This document shows, in pieces, positions 24,438 through 36,243 of a DNA stretch of 64,000 nt. Origin of the DNA: Paraspadella gotoi (taxonomy: Eukaryota; Chaetognatha); the NCBI GenBank assembly GCA_051294375.1, contig CM119271.1, positions 2,787,611 to 2,851,610 of the forward strand, read 5' to 3'. The position numbers were made by a program, and so were the translations under genes. Positions within the stretch are counted from its first letter, which is position 1, and each line of letters begins with the position of its first letter. The notes beneath the pieces are model-generated. The model did no database searches. It had not been told where the DNA came from and saw nothing but the letters and a program-made list of their open reading frames with translations.

Positions 24438-25190
24438 GTGAGATGATGATGATGATGACGATGACGATGACGATGCTGACGATGATGACGATGATGATGA
24501 TTAATAAAAAATTACTAATTGAACCCCTAAGAGGAGAGTACATCACCGGCGCGTGACGAAAAATCGTTTCACTGTGTGAAACAAATTAATCTTCGGTTTG
24601 CGATGTGAGTCATCTTGTAGTATCAGGAGGAAACTTTATTTAACTTAATTTTAATAAATAATATGTTAGATTCAAGAAAAATGTTTAATTAATTTTTTTG
24701 AGTAACTAAAGGTTGATTACCAAAATTAATTAATTAAAAAATTAGTTGACCTTTTCCTTAAGTTCTCGCTTAAATGAATTTATCTTCAGAAATAGTTTTA
24801 AAAAGTAAATGCTATGTCAACAGATTTAAGTGGAAACCTTTCCCTGAGGAAAAAAACTGTTACTGACTTTTTTCTCTTAACAATGGGGGATTTTTTTACT
24901 TTCCCTTAAAATTCAAAAGCTTTTCAATTATAATAGAATTTGTATTGACCATAATTTTTACTTTAATAATTATTTTTATTAATAAATTTGATAAATATAG
25001 TTATATATTTTATATTGGTTATACCAATTTTATACATTTCTCTTTCTTAAAAAAATCGAAATTTCTAAAATCGTTGAGGGGTTCCCCTTAAAAAGCTTCC
25101 CTTAACTAGCGAAAAATGCGACGCCACTTCCCGCGACTTTTCCTCACTCCGTCAATATTTAAAGGAATATTTGGCACTCACACTCTCTCG

Positions 25191-25262
<72 letters not shown>

Positions 25263-25710
25263 GACTCTCTCCCCCCTTTTGCCTCTCCTTACGTTTTCGA
25301 CATACTTTCCAAGCAAAAGTGACTGTTACACACGGATACTAGGACATAACCTCGAGAAAAAAAGTTTTTCACTCTTCCTCTTCCTTCTCCCTTTCCTTTT
25401 GCCCTTTTTTCTCCTCTTCCCTCCTGCGCCTCCTACCAATTTTCTCGTCTATTTTCTCGCAAAATTATGAACAAATAAGGGGAGATGATTGAAGAGGTCT
25501 TATGACGAGACAACGCAAAAAAAGGTATAGAAAGATAGAAAAATGAGAGAAAGACAGAAAAAAAGCTTTCAAAAAAATGGATTCTGGAGCCGAATACGTA
25601 TTTCCGTTTTTGTTCCTTTTTTTTTTTTTTTTTCTTTTTGTTTTTAACTCGCCGACGCAAAAAAAAATTTTCGGTCGATAATTTTCGGGGACTTCCCATA
25701 ATTTAAGACG
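24438..25710 (+). other. Intron of the BMP3-like gene, left part
   Basis: (GATGAC)n-like repeats at 24,443-24,505, AT-rich sequence, a (TC)n tract at 25,185-25,258 and a poly-pyrimidine stretch at 25,370-25,440. No exon is recognised. Confidence 0.7.
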
Positions 25711-26081
25711 CGAATCCTTGGAAACAATCTGGAATCATCTTCACTATCAGCCTTGGCACCCCGGCCAAGCCCCTATACTAATGTCCCCGCAAGATCTCTT
25801 CCCAACACTTATGTCTTTTAATCCGCCCGCCCCGCGGACACTCGGTTTCGGACAAGTGGCGCGTCTAATACTCCAGCATGGTAAGAATTAATTGAACGAG
25901 ACTTGGAGGGAGCTCTTGACTACTCAGACACCGCTCGCCTCCAAGGGACGAGGTTCCGGCGGGTCGTCCTCGGGAAGAATCGTTAATTTCGAAGTTCTGA
26001 TGGTCGGCATTTTATTCCTTATCGATTATCCATATTTATAATTGCTTTTTCGTGTTGGTGTGCTTGTGTTGGTTGTTTTTC

Positions 26082-26146
<65 letters not shown>

Positions 26147-28383
26147 TCTCTACTCTCTCTCTCTCTCTCTCTACTCTCTTTTATCGATGAATTATAAAAA
26201 ACAAAAAAGTAGTAACCCGATCTTCATAAACTTTCTGTTTTTCTATCTACGCCTCACCTCTCCTACTGCCAACACCTCCTCTCTCATCCCCACTCTCTTC
26301 TCTTCTCCTCTCTCTCTCTCTTCTCTCTTCTTCCTCTCTGCTCTCTCTCTCTCTCTCTTTCTCTCTCCTCTCCTCTCCTCTCTCTCTCTCTCCTCTCTCT
26401 CTTGTCTACGAGTATCCGACACGGAAAAGACCAACGACCTCATTCGTTCATCCGTCTGATGCACCGATGTTATTTTCTATTGTCTCTGTGAAGGCGAAAC
26501 CGTCTCTTCTCCGTCTCGCCTCTCTGGATCTCCTTGCTTCTCTCTCTCTCTCTCTTCTTCTCTCTCTCTCTCTATCTTTCATCGATGGAATTACCGAAAA
26601 AAACCAAAAAACAAAAAAAAATAACCTGATCTTTCAAACTTCCAAATTTCTTCCTCTCTCCTTTTTCTCCTCTCTCCTCCCCATCCTCTCTTCTCCTCTC
26701 TTCTCCTCCTCTCCCTCTCTCACTGTTCTCTCTCTCTCTCTCTCTTCTCTCCTTTTCCCTCTCTCTTCACGCCCTCCCTCTTTCTTTCCAGTTTCATTCT
26801 TTTCTTTTTCTCTTCTTTTTCTTTTCTGCTTCCTCCTCATCCCAGGGTCAAGCGGATCAAAGCCAAGCTCGATACTATTTTTTTTTTGAAAAAAAGAAAA
26901 AACAACAACACCAAAACAACAACGACGACACGACGACGACGACGACCGACGACAAAAACAAACCCGGCGAACAAACATACTCTTTTTAACTAATCAAGGA
27001 GTTTCAAACCCGAATAATTTTAACTGGGCTACCTCATTATCCATATTCTGCAAAATATATGTATCCAAAGAATCTCGGTCTCTTACATAGAGCGACATCA
27101 TGTCACATCAGCGGGCCATAACAACAACAGCAACACAAAGAACTTTTCTCTCACCTTAGGATGAAGCCGCGCAACCCGCCGTGAACTATTCCCTGCGATT
27201 CGTGGCCGGTGGTATTAAGGATTCATCTCCTGTCAGATGAAAAATAGGAATTTAAACGTTTTTAAAAACTAATTTACGCATAGGAAATATTGATTAATGG
27301 ATACTTAATAATAATAAAGAAAACTGGATAATTACTATTACAGATTAAGAGCATTAATTTACGTACGCTTTGTTCCCTCCATTCGATCTTAAATGTATTT
27401 GATTATTTTTTTTTAAATTTTTATATTGTTTCGCTGATAGGAATGATTTTTTTTTAAATTAACGTATTTTCTCTATACTGTATTATCCTATTAATGCGCG
27501 TTTGCTATTCATGCATCCATTCATTCAATCCAATTAATATCATATTCATTCTTCATTCATTTGATTCATTCATTATTATTCATTCATTCATTCTTATTCA
27601 TTCATTTCATCTCATTCATTATTCATTTCATTCATTTATTATCATTCATTCACTCCAATAATTCATCATGCATTCATTCATCGTTTTTTCCCATCCTCCA
27701 TTCTAGGTGACAAACGTGATTTTTGATATAATCCCAACAACCTTCCGTTGACCGTTAGTGTTTTCAGATTCTAATCTCATCGTTTTGATTCTAATTTATT
27801 TTAACGACATTTTTTTTAACAATGATTTTTCTCGGCTTCCAAGTCTTCTCAACCTTGACGGCCCGGCTTCCCGTTCTCTGCGCAGGGGGGGGCGGAAAAA
27901 AGAAAGGTTGGCAAAGACAGGGAGGGAGAGGACGAGAGAGAGAGAGATGAGGACGAGAGAGATAGAAGGAGAGAGAGAGAGGAGATAGGAAAAGAGAGAG
28001 AGAGAGAAAGGGAGACATTTTCTCAATGCTTATTTCTAAACTCTAATCAGTTTCCGCTGTTTGAAAGGACCCAGGGCCAAAGAGTCTTTATTTTTTACTT
28101 TTCTTGAGATTTTTTCTATTTTTTACGTTTCTCATCCATTTGGCTTTCTTTTCTTGGTCCATTTTATTTTAATGTTTCTCTTCTCTTTTCTTTTACCATT
28201 TTTCTTTTATCATTCTTCATTCTTTTATTTTGTTTTTTTTTTCTTTTTTTTATTTCTTTCTTTTTACTTTCTTTCTTTTTTCTTTCTTTCTTTGATCCTC
28301 TCTTTTCTTCTTTTTTTTCTCTTTCTCTCCTTCTCCCTCACCCACTTTCTCTCTTATTTTTACTCTCTCTCTCTCTCTCTCTC

Positions 28384-28428
<45 letters not shown>

Positions 28429-28481
28429 CTTTCTTTTTTTTCTCTCTTTCTTTTATTTTTTTTTCTGTTTTTTTTTTCTGT
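25711..28481 (-). repeat. Palindrome 1, left arm (noisier copy)
   Basis: The reverse complement of 28,507-30,815, arranged around a 25-N gap. Matching landmarks include the TC tracts, the basic/pyrimidine clusters, 'tgtcacatc' and the CATT/AATG repeats. This arm carries many indels, and its copy of the 66-bp BMP3 exon is damaged. The cleaner right arm is therefore taken as the real sequence. Confidence 0.85.
27155..27229 (-). pseudogene. Damaged inverted copy of the 66-bp BMP3-like exon
   Basis: On - this reads acceptor-like 'gacag', the first codons of the 29,524 exon, then diverges for about 25 bases. It regains 'gggaatagttcac' and ends in 'cttcatcctaag|gtgag'. It is 75 nt instead of 66, and the Asn-His-Ala motif is lost. 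It is antisense to the gene and most likely a by-product of the palindromic assembly rather than a real pseudogene. Confidence 0.75.
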
Positions 28482-28506
28482 NNNNNNNNNNNNNNNNNNN
28501 NNNNNN
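28482..28506. other. Assembly gap (25 N) at the centre of palindrome 1
   Basis: Lies exactly between the two inverted arms, flanked by a pyrimidine-rich strand on the left and a purine-rich strand on the right. Confidence 1.
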
Positions 28507-28826
28507 GGAGAAGGAGAGAAAGAGAAAAAAAGAAGAAAAGAGAGGATCAGAAAGAAAGAAAAAAAAGAAAGAAAGTAAAAAAGAAAGAAATAAAAAAAAG
28601 AAAAAAAAACAAAATAAAAGAATGAAAGAATGATAAAAGAAAAATGGTAAAAGAAAAGAGAAAGAAACATTAAAATAAATGGACCAAGAAAAGAAAGCCA
28701 AATGGATAGAAAGTAAAAAATAGAAAAAATCTCAAGAAAGTAGAAAAAATAAAGACTCTTTGGCCTGGGTCCTTTCAAAACAGCGGGAAACTCGATAGAG
28801 TTAGAAAAGCATTGAGAAAATGTCTC

Positions 28827-28897
<71 letters not shown>

Positions 28898-29109
28898 CCA
28901 ACTTTCTTTTTCCGCCCCCCCCCGCGCAGAACGGAAGCGGCCGTCAAGGTTCGAAAGACTTGGAAGCCGAGAAAATCATTGTTAAAAAAAATGTCGTTAA
29001 AAATAAATTAGGTCGAACGCGACGTGAGATTCTAACACTAACGGTCAACGGAAGTTGTTGGGATTATAACAAAATCACGTTTAGTCACTAGAATGGAGGG
29101 ATGGAAAGA

Positions 29110-29275
29110 ACGAATGAGTGAATGCATGAATGAATTATTGGATGAATTAATGAATAAATGAATGAATGAATGAATGAATGAATGAATGAATGAATGAATG
29201 AATGAATGAATAAATGAATGAATGAATGAATGAATGGATGCATGAATTATTGGATGAATGAATGGATGCATGAAT
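29110..29275 (+). repeat. (AATG)n microsatellite
   Basis: About 35 partly perfect aatg/gatg units. The inverted counterpart is the cattcatt run at 27,500-27,680. Confidence 0.95.
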
Positions 29276-29523
29276 ACACGCATTAATGGATATATACATT
29301 TATAGAGAAAACGTTAATTTAAAAAAAGCCATTCTATCAAGCGAACAATATAAAAATTTAAAAAAATAATCAATACATTTAAGATCGAATGGAGGACAAA
29401 GCGTCGTAAATTAATGCTCTTAATCTGTATAAGTATTCATCAGTTTTCTTATTATTATTAGTATCATTATCAATATTCTAGCGTAAATTAGTTTTAAACG
29501 TTTAATCCTATTTTCATCGACAG

Positions 29524-29589
29524 GAGATGAATCCTTCTAACCACGCCACGATCCAGGGAATAGTTCACGCCGTCGGCCTTCATCCTAAG
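29524..29589 (+). CDS. BMP3/GDF10-like ligand, 22-codon mature-domain exon
   Basis: Flanked by acceptor 'tcatcgacag' and donor AAG|GTGAGG, phase 0 at both ends. It encodes 'EMNPSNHATIQGIVHAVG' plus four residues. N-P-S-N-H-A-T-I-Q is the conserved knot helix start of BMP3/GDF10, where other BMPs have N-x-T-N-H-A-h-h-Q. It joins directly to the CC-containing exon at 37,119. No cysteine is expected or present here. A 22-codon internal exon is too small to be found by open-frame length alone. Confidence 0.92.
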
Positions 29590-30194
29590 GTGAGGAAAAG
29601 TCTTTGTTGCTGTTGTTGTTATGCCGTGATGTGACATGATGTCGCTCTATGTAACGAGACCGAGATTCTTTGGATATATATTTCTGCATGAATATGGATA
29701 ATAGGTAGCCCAGTTAAAATTATTCGCGTTGTTGAAACTCTTGATTAGTTAAAAAGGTATTTTGTTCGCGGTTTGTTTTTGTCGTCGTCGTCGTCGTCGT
29801 GGTCGTCGTTGTTGTTGTTGTTGTTTTTCTTTTTTCAAAAAAAAATAGTTCGAGCTTGGCTTTGATCCTCTGACCCCTGGGATGAGGAGGAAGAGAAAGA
29901 AAAAGAAGAGAAAAAAGAAAGATAAACTGGAAGAAAAGGGGCGTGAAGAAAGAGGAGAGAGAGAGAGAGAGAGTGGGGGAAGTGAGAGAGGGAGAAGGAG
30001 ATTTGGAAGTTTGAAAGATCAGTCGGTATATTTTTTTGTTTTTTCGGTAATGTCATCGATGAAAGATAGAGAGAGAGAGAGAAGAGAGAGAGAGAAGAGA
30101 GAGAGAGCAGAAGACCTCCAAAGAAGCAAGGCAGACGCCGAAACGAAGAACGGTTTCCGCCTTCGTACGGGGGAAATAACTCGTGAGACATAAG

Positions 30195-30257
<63 letters not shown>

Positions 30258-30396
30258 GAGAGAGAGAGGAAGAAGAGAGAAGAGAGAGGAGAAAAGAGAG
30301 AGAGTGGGGAAGTGAGAGAGGAAGGTAGATACCTAGATAGAAACAGAAAGTTATGAAGATCGGTTTACTTTTTTTGTTTTTTGGTAATTCATTCGA

Positions 30397-30475
<79 letters not shown>

Positions 30476-30815
30476 GAGAGAGAGAGAGAGAGAGAGAATG
30501 AAAAAACCACACACACACACACGCACAAGAAGCAATATAAATATGGATAATCGATAAGGAATAAAATGCTCGACCATCAGACTTCGAATTAACGATTCCT
30601 TCCCGAGGACGACCCGACCGACTCGTCCTTGGAGGAGGCGTCTGACGTCAGAGCATCCCTCCAAGTCCTCGTCAATTAATTCTCTGCTGGAGATTAGACG
30701 CGCCCCTTGTCGAACCGAGTGTCCGCGGGCGGGCGGATTAAAGAAAGTGTTGGGAGAATGCGGGGAGCATTATATAGGGTTGTCCGAAGATGATCCGATT
30801 GTTCGAAGATTTCGT

Positions 30816-32190
30816 CTTAATTGGAGTCCGAAATTCGAAATTTTGTGGCGATTTAAAAAAAACGGAAATATCGCTCCAGAATCTCTTTTGAGGTTAAGAA
30901 ACAATAGTCATTCGAGGTATTTTATTGACAAAACTTTATCGACGTATTTGATTCAGAATTTAGAAAAAAAAAAAACAAAACAAATAAATAAATAAATAAT
31001 CCCGATTTAGCTTTAAAAAAAAACTGAAGAGAAAAGAAATTCCAATTCAGCGAAGATAAAAAAATATTCCCATTCGCTCTTGGAAATTGTGGTATCCATT
31101 CCACCACTAATTAACTAAATTTACAATTAAAATGTCTTAACAGTAAATAATGATCGCAACATCTTTGACACATTTTTCGAAACGATCATGGATTAATTAA
31201 TTAAACACATTAATCTTCAAGTTATATTTAAATCGACCGAGGGATCGTCCACAAATTAAAAGATCGCACATAGCGGGTATCTCAGTGACGTTTTCACTCA
31301 TTCAAATTTATAAATTAAGCTTATTATATGTACACCTGGCCGAAAAGAAAAGAAAATATCTGGCCAAGAGTTAGACGTAAATTGGATAGCGGGGATATTA
31401 CATGAGTCAGATGAAGGAAATACCCCTTCTCTTGCTTAATGAAATTGGTACAATTTGTATAAAAATGATAGTATGGTGGACTAAAATCCACCAACCTTTC
31501 ATCAGCGGCCATTGGTGCCGGAGGCAAGTCATTCGCTTCCAAAACCAAAGATCCGGTGTCAAGCGTGAACATTTGAACCCTGTAGAGTGACTAGGAAATT
31601 ATTATCAATTAAACGCTTTGGATGAGGCTGCAGCACCTTGCTACGGGCGAATTAAGCGCCCTGTCCCCCTGTGGCTACTGGACTAGAACGCTGGACCTTG
31701 GGGTTGGGTGGCGAATGAACGGTTGGTTGATCCTACATAACAGACTTGGTTTCCCGATCAAATTCGTGATAAAAGCATTAAATATTTGTTTTTCCTCGGG
31801 ACTTTGATCCAACTCGTTGTTATCGCATCGAAATGCCTTCTCTCTCGATTTTCATTTTTTTTAGGACTTATAATGAAAAAAATATCGAACTCGGCTTTGT
31901 CTTGTAGACTTAAAAAAATAATTAGTTTAAAGCTTAAGGAGTTTTACGTATTTTCAGTTTCGTTTTCGTCAACAACTGTTATTCAAACCCCTATCTCTAG
32001 ACTTATTTTATGACTAAGCTAACAAATTGAATCCCCAGGAAAAAAAAATCCGACGGTTTTAGTTCCTGATGATATTCGGTACAAGTTATAAGAAAAATAA
32101 TAAATAGAATAAAATTGAAAAAATAATAACCCGACTCTTAATACATAAAAAACAAAAATTAATTCCATCCAAGCTCGAAAATTATAAACG
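30816..32190. other. Intron sequence before the nested GTPase gene
   Basis: AT-rich. It holds a SINE-like repeat (31,466-31,760) and an (AAAT)n run near 30,985. No exon of the BMP3-like gene was seen here. A promoter for the nested gene probably lies near 32,000-32,190, but no clear motif can be named. Confidence 0.5.
31466..31760 (+). repeat. SINE-like dispersed repeat, copy 1
   Basis: Shares 'tggtggactaaaatccacca', 'gatgaacggttgg' and 'ttaagcgcc' with 62,935-63,095 in inverted orientation. A tRNA-like A-box word (reverse strand 'cctagcagttaag' in the other copy) and a B-box-like 'ggttctagccc' hint at a tRNA-derived SINE, but their order is not that of a normal tRNA promoter. It shares 'tgaaattggtacaa' with R1. 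Confidence 0.5.
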
Positions 32191-32507
32191 ATGGGAACTT
32201 CGATCTCCGTCGGGAAGCAAAACGAAATGGACAACTGGGAAAATCCACACGAGCTGACGATCAACTCGAAGCTGCGCGTCGAACATTTGGCCAACCTTCG
32301 CGGGTTCGGGCGAAAACTCCAACTCTGCTCGACTGAAGAAACTTTCGCGGGAATGGTCAAGTACAATCACTGGTTCGTCACCGACGGAGTTTGGGTCTTC
32401 GAATTCGCCTGTTTCATCCCGGGAAAACGATTCGTTAAGGTTCACAACGATTTGTCGAGATATGTCATTGGCGGGAATAAGCTTTACGTCGTTCATCAGG
32501 AGTTTCG
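32191..32507 (+). CDS. LRAT-like/AIG1-like GTPase, exon 1 (LRAT-like domain, N part)
   Basis: Starts at ATG 32,191 (MGTSIS..; Gly2 and Ser6 would allow N-myristoylation, which is inference). The donor 'TTTCG|GTAAAT' ends the exon two bases into an Arg codon. Residues 55-75, 'MVKYNHWFVTDGVWVFEF', fit the first catalytic block of LRAT/H-rev107 (NlpC/P60-like) proteins. There a Y-x-H-W-hydrophobic motif supplies the catalytic His (here His60). Known relatives are thiol-dependent lipid acyltransferases or phospholipases; the substrate here is unknown. The exon is GC-richer than its surroundings. It lies inside the last intron of the BMP3-like gene, on the same strand. Confidence 0.8.
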
Positions 32508-32595
32508 GTAAATAAGCTGAAAGCCGTGGTGAAGCTGTTTTGTGGTAAGGACTAAGGACACGCCCTTTCTCAATATCTCTCTCTCTCTTTCCCAG

Positions 32596-33448
32596 TCTCA
32601 CTCGAGACGTGAAACAAAGAATGAAAAACGTCAGTGGCGCCACCAATCACTCCATCCTCTTGCGCAATTGCGAACACGTGGCCCGTTACGTCTACTCGGG
32701 CAACTGGATCTCCTTCCAAACCGCCGGCGGTGGAGGAATCAGGGAAGAATTCAAGAAAATCCTGACGCCCGAAGCGAAGAAGCTCATCAACACTCCGCCC
32801 AAGGAAGTGGACGACGACTTGGACGCCGATCAAGTCGCGACGGATCTTTTGTACCCTGAATGCAAATTCATGGTTCAATTTTGCAACAAGGGAAAATGTC
32901 TGGAAAGCGCGAGTCAGTCTGGCTACAACGTACTGTTCCTCGGCCCGACTGGGTCGGGAAAATCCCGCCTCATCAACCTCTTGTTCAACAAAGAAGTGAG
33001 CAAATCCGCGCCGGACGCACAGTCCGTCACCAAGGACGTCGTCTTTTTGGAAGGTCTTATCTTCGCCGACGACGTCAACGGCTACACCGGATCGGAGTCG
33101 GAACGCGAGGTCAAATCCATGAACGTCATCGACACGATCGGCCTTTGCGATTCCTTCATGAGCAAGAAGGAAGTTTACGATTGCGTCAAGGATAAACTCG
33201 AGACGAACGTCGTCTCCATCGACATCGTCGTCGTCGTCTGCTACGGACGAATCGAGGGCAGCCACACCGAAGCCATCAATCAATACTTGGATTGGCTCCA
33301 CTACAAGGAACATCCGAAAAACTTTGTCTTCGTCTACAACAAAGCGGAGATTAAAAATTTGAAGTTCAAGAACAATTGTCGAATAATGACGAATTTTCTT
33401 GTATTGAAGTGTTTTTTTTTATATATTTTGCTGGTTCTTAAAATATAA
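32596..33448 (+). CDS. LRAT-like/AIG1-like GTPase, exon 2 (catalytic Cys, then P-loop GTPase)
   Basis: The acceptor 'ctctttcccag' completes the split Arg codon. 'NHSILLRNCEHVARYVYSG' (Cys131) is the LRAT-type N-C-E-H catalytic motif. After a linker with an acidic stretch, an AIG1/GIMAP-like GTPase begins: G1 GPTGSGKS (residues 222-229), G3 'VIDTIGLCDS' (DTIG, 285-288), and G4 'VYNKAE' (354-357). The frame stays open to TGA-type termination at 33,448, but from about 33,360 the sequence becomes AT-rich and unlike the domain. The real exon probably ends near G4 and the listed end is only an open-frame limit. Tentative normal end: a donor around 33,340-33,410, or an assembly junction at 'gcggag'. 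The remaining part of the domain appears at 36,244-36,436. Confidence 0.8.
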
Positions 33449-35102
33449 TTACATCTTTTTTGGTATTATTATCTTCAGCAGGCGTTATGAATTGAAATAT
33501 CGCCGCTATCCGCAAATGTTTTCCAATTGCATTTTCCAATTTAAGAGTAGATTATTATTGTATTTCCATTTTATCCTTTCATTTTATTTTTTGCAAAATT
33601 ACGTTGTAAAAAACAGCCGAAAAAAAAGGAAGATAAAATTCAGAAAATCGTGTCTCCGACTTCCGCTTTCCGCTCAACGCAAAACATAATTTCGGCGGGT
33701 ATTCAAAAAAACAAGCGGTCGCGTCTACGTGCGCGCCTTCCTCTCTCTCTCTTCCCTCTCTCCTCTCTCTCTCTCTTCTCTCTCTCTTTTCTCGCTGGGT
33801 ATTTCCGGCTAAGTCTGTTTTGATTTGGTGATCGATAGAACCTCCTAATTCCAGAAAATCGACTAAGGAAACAAAGGAACATCAGTTATAGATGTTTTTT
33901 CAAAGTTTCCGCCAGAGGACAGGTTGCCAGAGGTCGGAGAGATAACTAAAAAAAACAAATTTAGATCATTGTTAGATTTCTAGTGGCAACTAAATTTCTC
34001 AAGATATGTTTCTAATTAATTTCCTACTTATAACAAAATAAAAGTTAGCCTAACCTAAAACTAATAACATTTTTTTTTTCCTTTTTTATATCAAAACAAA
34101 TATATGTTTAATAAAGAATTTATAATTGTAAGATTCCAAAATAGTAATTTATTTTCGTTTTGAGGTACAGTTGTATCTTAACGCGAGTTCCATAAAAATT
34201 CTGGACCAATAAATATATACATTGTTCATGACTTAACAGTATGCGAAATGCTAACGAATAATAAAAATAATTTTTTTGGGCGAAATGATCACCCTAACAC
34301 GAATATCGACGTCCAGAAAAAGGCCGATGAAATCATGGATCGTTTATTTTTAGTTTAATTTTTGTGATCGAGTTTTATAAATCGAGTCGCCAGAAGTTAA
34401 CATTTTTTTTTGTCGTTTGTCAGGGCGAAACGACAATTATTTTCGTTTGTACAAAAATGCTAGTCTACGTTTGACAACTCGTTCATTAATTACAAAAAAA
34501 AAAAAAATAGCAAACAGTAATACACAAATCGGTACAAATAAAAGAATATACGCATCGAAATTATTATTTATACACTGTCCCTCAGTTCCGGGGTGGAAGG
34601 AAATATATATGAGGGCAATGTAGTGATGTCGACTGTAAACTAAAACGTGTTGACAGTCAATAAAAAACTGGACAATTGACATAGTAATTAGTATTCGATC
34701 AACTGGATTAAATAGTACAATCTTCGGAGCGAGTCATGGGATTTTGGACGCTATTTCGGCGGGAAAACATGGGTCGTGGCTCGAGGAAAAATAAGATGTG
34801 GAAATATCGATCGTAGATAAAAAAATGACTGTTAAAAATGTTGACTTTTCATATTTATTTATCTTTATATTTATAAATATATATTTTAAGAAAATTTTGA
34901 TTGAAAAAATGTTCAGGGAAAAGTGATCGATATGTTGGGACGGGAGAAGAAACGCAGTTTCAGTTTGTGATCCTCAGTCGTAGACAGAGTCGGGCAGTAT
35001 CAGACAGGGATCAGATCAAGAGTTACGAATGACCTAAGGCGAACGAATCATCTGCAACCGCAGGGGTTTTTTAAGGACAAGGGATCAAGAGTTACGAACG
35101 AA

Positions 35103-35227
35103 TCATCTGCAACCGCAGGCGGTGACGGACATGTTGGGGTAATTCTTGAGGACGACGTTGAAGTCTTCGTCGAATAGAGAAGCGTCACCGACGTCATTCG
35201 CCGTCGGGACGCACACGGAGCCGGCAC
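35103..35227 (-). pseudogene. Frameshifted inverted copy of the last BMP3-like exon
   Basis: On - the sequence follows 'ttccag' with the last-exon sequence but lacks one t in the tgttgc of the double cysteine and has an extra base before the Met codon; it is 125 nt instead of 126. Later codons through '[10 protein letters not shown]' and the stop are preserved. It is probably an assembly copy of 37,119-37,244. Confidence 0.8.
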
Positions 35228-35435
35228 CTGGAAGGGGGGAGGCGAGGGACCGGCGGTGTGGAGGGAGGTGGAAAATAAAAAGTCTTTAGAATAAAATGGC
35301 GTCGCTTGACTTAATTCCACTGGCGTTTTTTCAAATGATTTTATGTCCTTTTCGTCATTCCTATTCTTGCTTTCAACACATTCGACGGGTCGCCCATTTT
35401 TCTCTGTTTGTTTGCGGTGAATTTTTTCTTTCTCT

Positions 35436-35469
<34 letters not shown>

Positions 35470-35521
35470 CTACTCTTTCCTCTCTCTCTCTCTCTCTCTT
35501 TTTCCACAACTCTTGTTTACG

Positions 35522-35544
35522 CTGATGAAGGCGCGAAACATGTC
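35522..35544 (+). ncRNA. Hammerhead-like motif with collapsed stem II
   Basis: CTGATGA (35,522-35,528) is followed by 'aggcgc' and then GAAAC ATGTC. The space for stem II is only six bases, so a single molecule could not fold into an active hammerhead. A polypyrimidine tract lies upstream, as in the other family members. The palindrome counterpart is at 36,844-36,865. Confidence 0.45.
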
Positions 35545-35981
35545 TCGCTTGCCGTATAAAAAAAAACTTCACGTTTGTAGTGACTCAAATGACGAAGACG
35601 ACGACAAAAGTCGACATGGTGTTAATTATTAAATATTAAAAAGTTTTTTCCGTCTTATCTTCACTCAAGAAAGAAATATAAAATGTCTAGATGTCTATAA
35701 AAATAACTCGCCGAGCCTAATTGTATCGCCAAGGATATAAAGAAAAACGAAAGTTGAAAAAAATAATTAGATTCGAGGAAAACAGAGAACATTTGATTTG
35801 AGATTACACAAATCATAAGTTAGCACCGACACCAAAGTTCACGGAATAAACAAAAACAATAAAAATAAAAATATGAAAAAAACCCCAATTCTAAATCTGT
35901 CGTAGCTAGGAATTGTGATCATTTTCGGGAGACATCTTATTACAAGGATTTCTTCGATTCACAAAAATGACGCAGGAACTC

Positions 35982-36218
35982 TTATGAATTCTTGATCCGA
36001 TTTTTCCGCTGAGACAAAATAGCATCGACCAACTTTTCTCGATCGTTTTCGATCTGATCGTAATCGAGCGCCGGCGGAAATCCCGTGGTGAAGGCCAGCT
36101 CGCGCTCTTTCAGGTCGGAGGTGCTGTCCGAGATCAGGGTGAAGGTGTTGTTCGCGTTCACGTCCAGCATCTCTCCCATCTGCAGCAGATTTTCTACCCG
36201 CTCCGCCACGGTTCAAAT
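35982..36218 (-). pseudogene. Noisy inverted copy of the last GTPase exon
   Basis: On - it reads 'AERVENLLQMGEMLDVN', then 'TFTLISDSTSDLK', 'ELAFTTGFPP' and 'YDQIENDREKLVDAIL', with indels that remove the CaaX end. It shows codons upstream of those visible at 36,244. Joined to the G4 motif (NKAE), it suggests the family order NKAE-RVENLL.., which is inference. Confidence 0.7.
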
Positions 36219-36243
36219 NNNNNNNNNNNNNNNNNNNNNNNNN
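36219..36243. other. Assembly gap (25 N) at the centre of palindrome 2
   Basis: The gap falls inside the coding exon of the GTPase gene. Confidence 1.

Larger units (their letters stand above)
28507..30815 (+). repeat. Palindrome 1, right arm (cleaner copy)
   Basis: Inverted relative to 25,711-28,481. It contains the intact 66-bp BMP3-like exon, an (AATG)n run at 29,110-29,245, (GTC)n at 29,780-29,825 and extensive GA tracts at 29,955-30,500. The outer match fades near 30,812 ('gatgatccgattgttcgaag'). Confidence 0.85.
33437..36218 (-). repeat. Palindrome 2, left arm (noisier copy)
   Basis: The reverse complement of 36,244-38,870. It starts near 'cttaaaatataattacatc' and runs up to the 25-N gap. 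It includes noisy antisense copies of the last GTPase exon and the last BMP3-like exon. Its innermost about 60 bases extend beyond what the right arm shows and contain extra GTPase codons ('VENLLQMGEMLDVN' on -). Confidence 0.88.

Noticed and set aside
27155-27229. Second BMP3-like exon as evidence for a gene duplication
   Set aside because: It is a noisy inverted copy tied to a palindrome around a 25-N gap, so an assembly origin is more likely.
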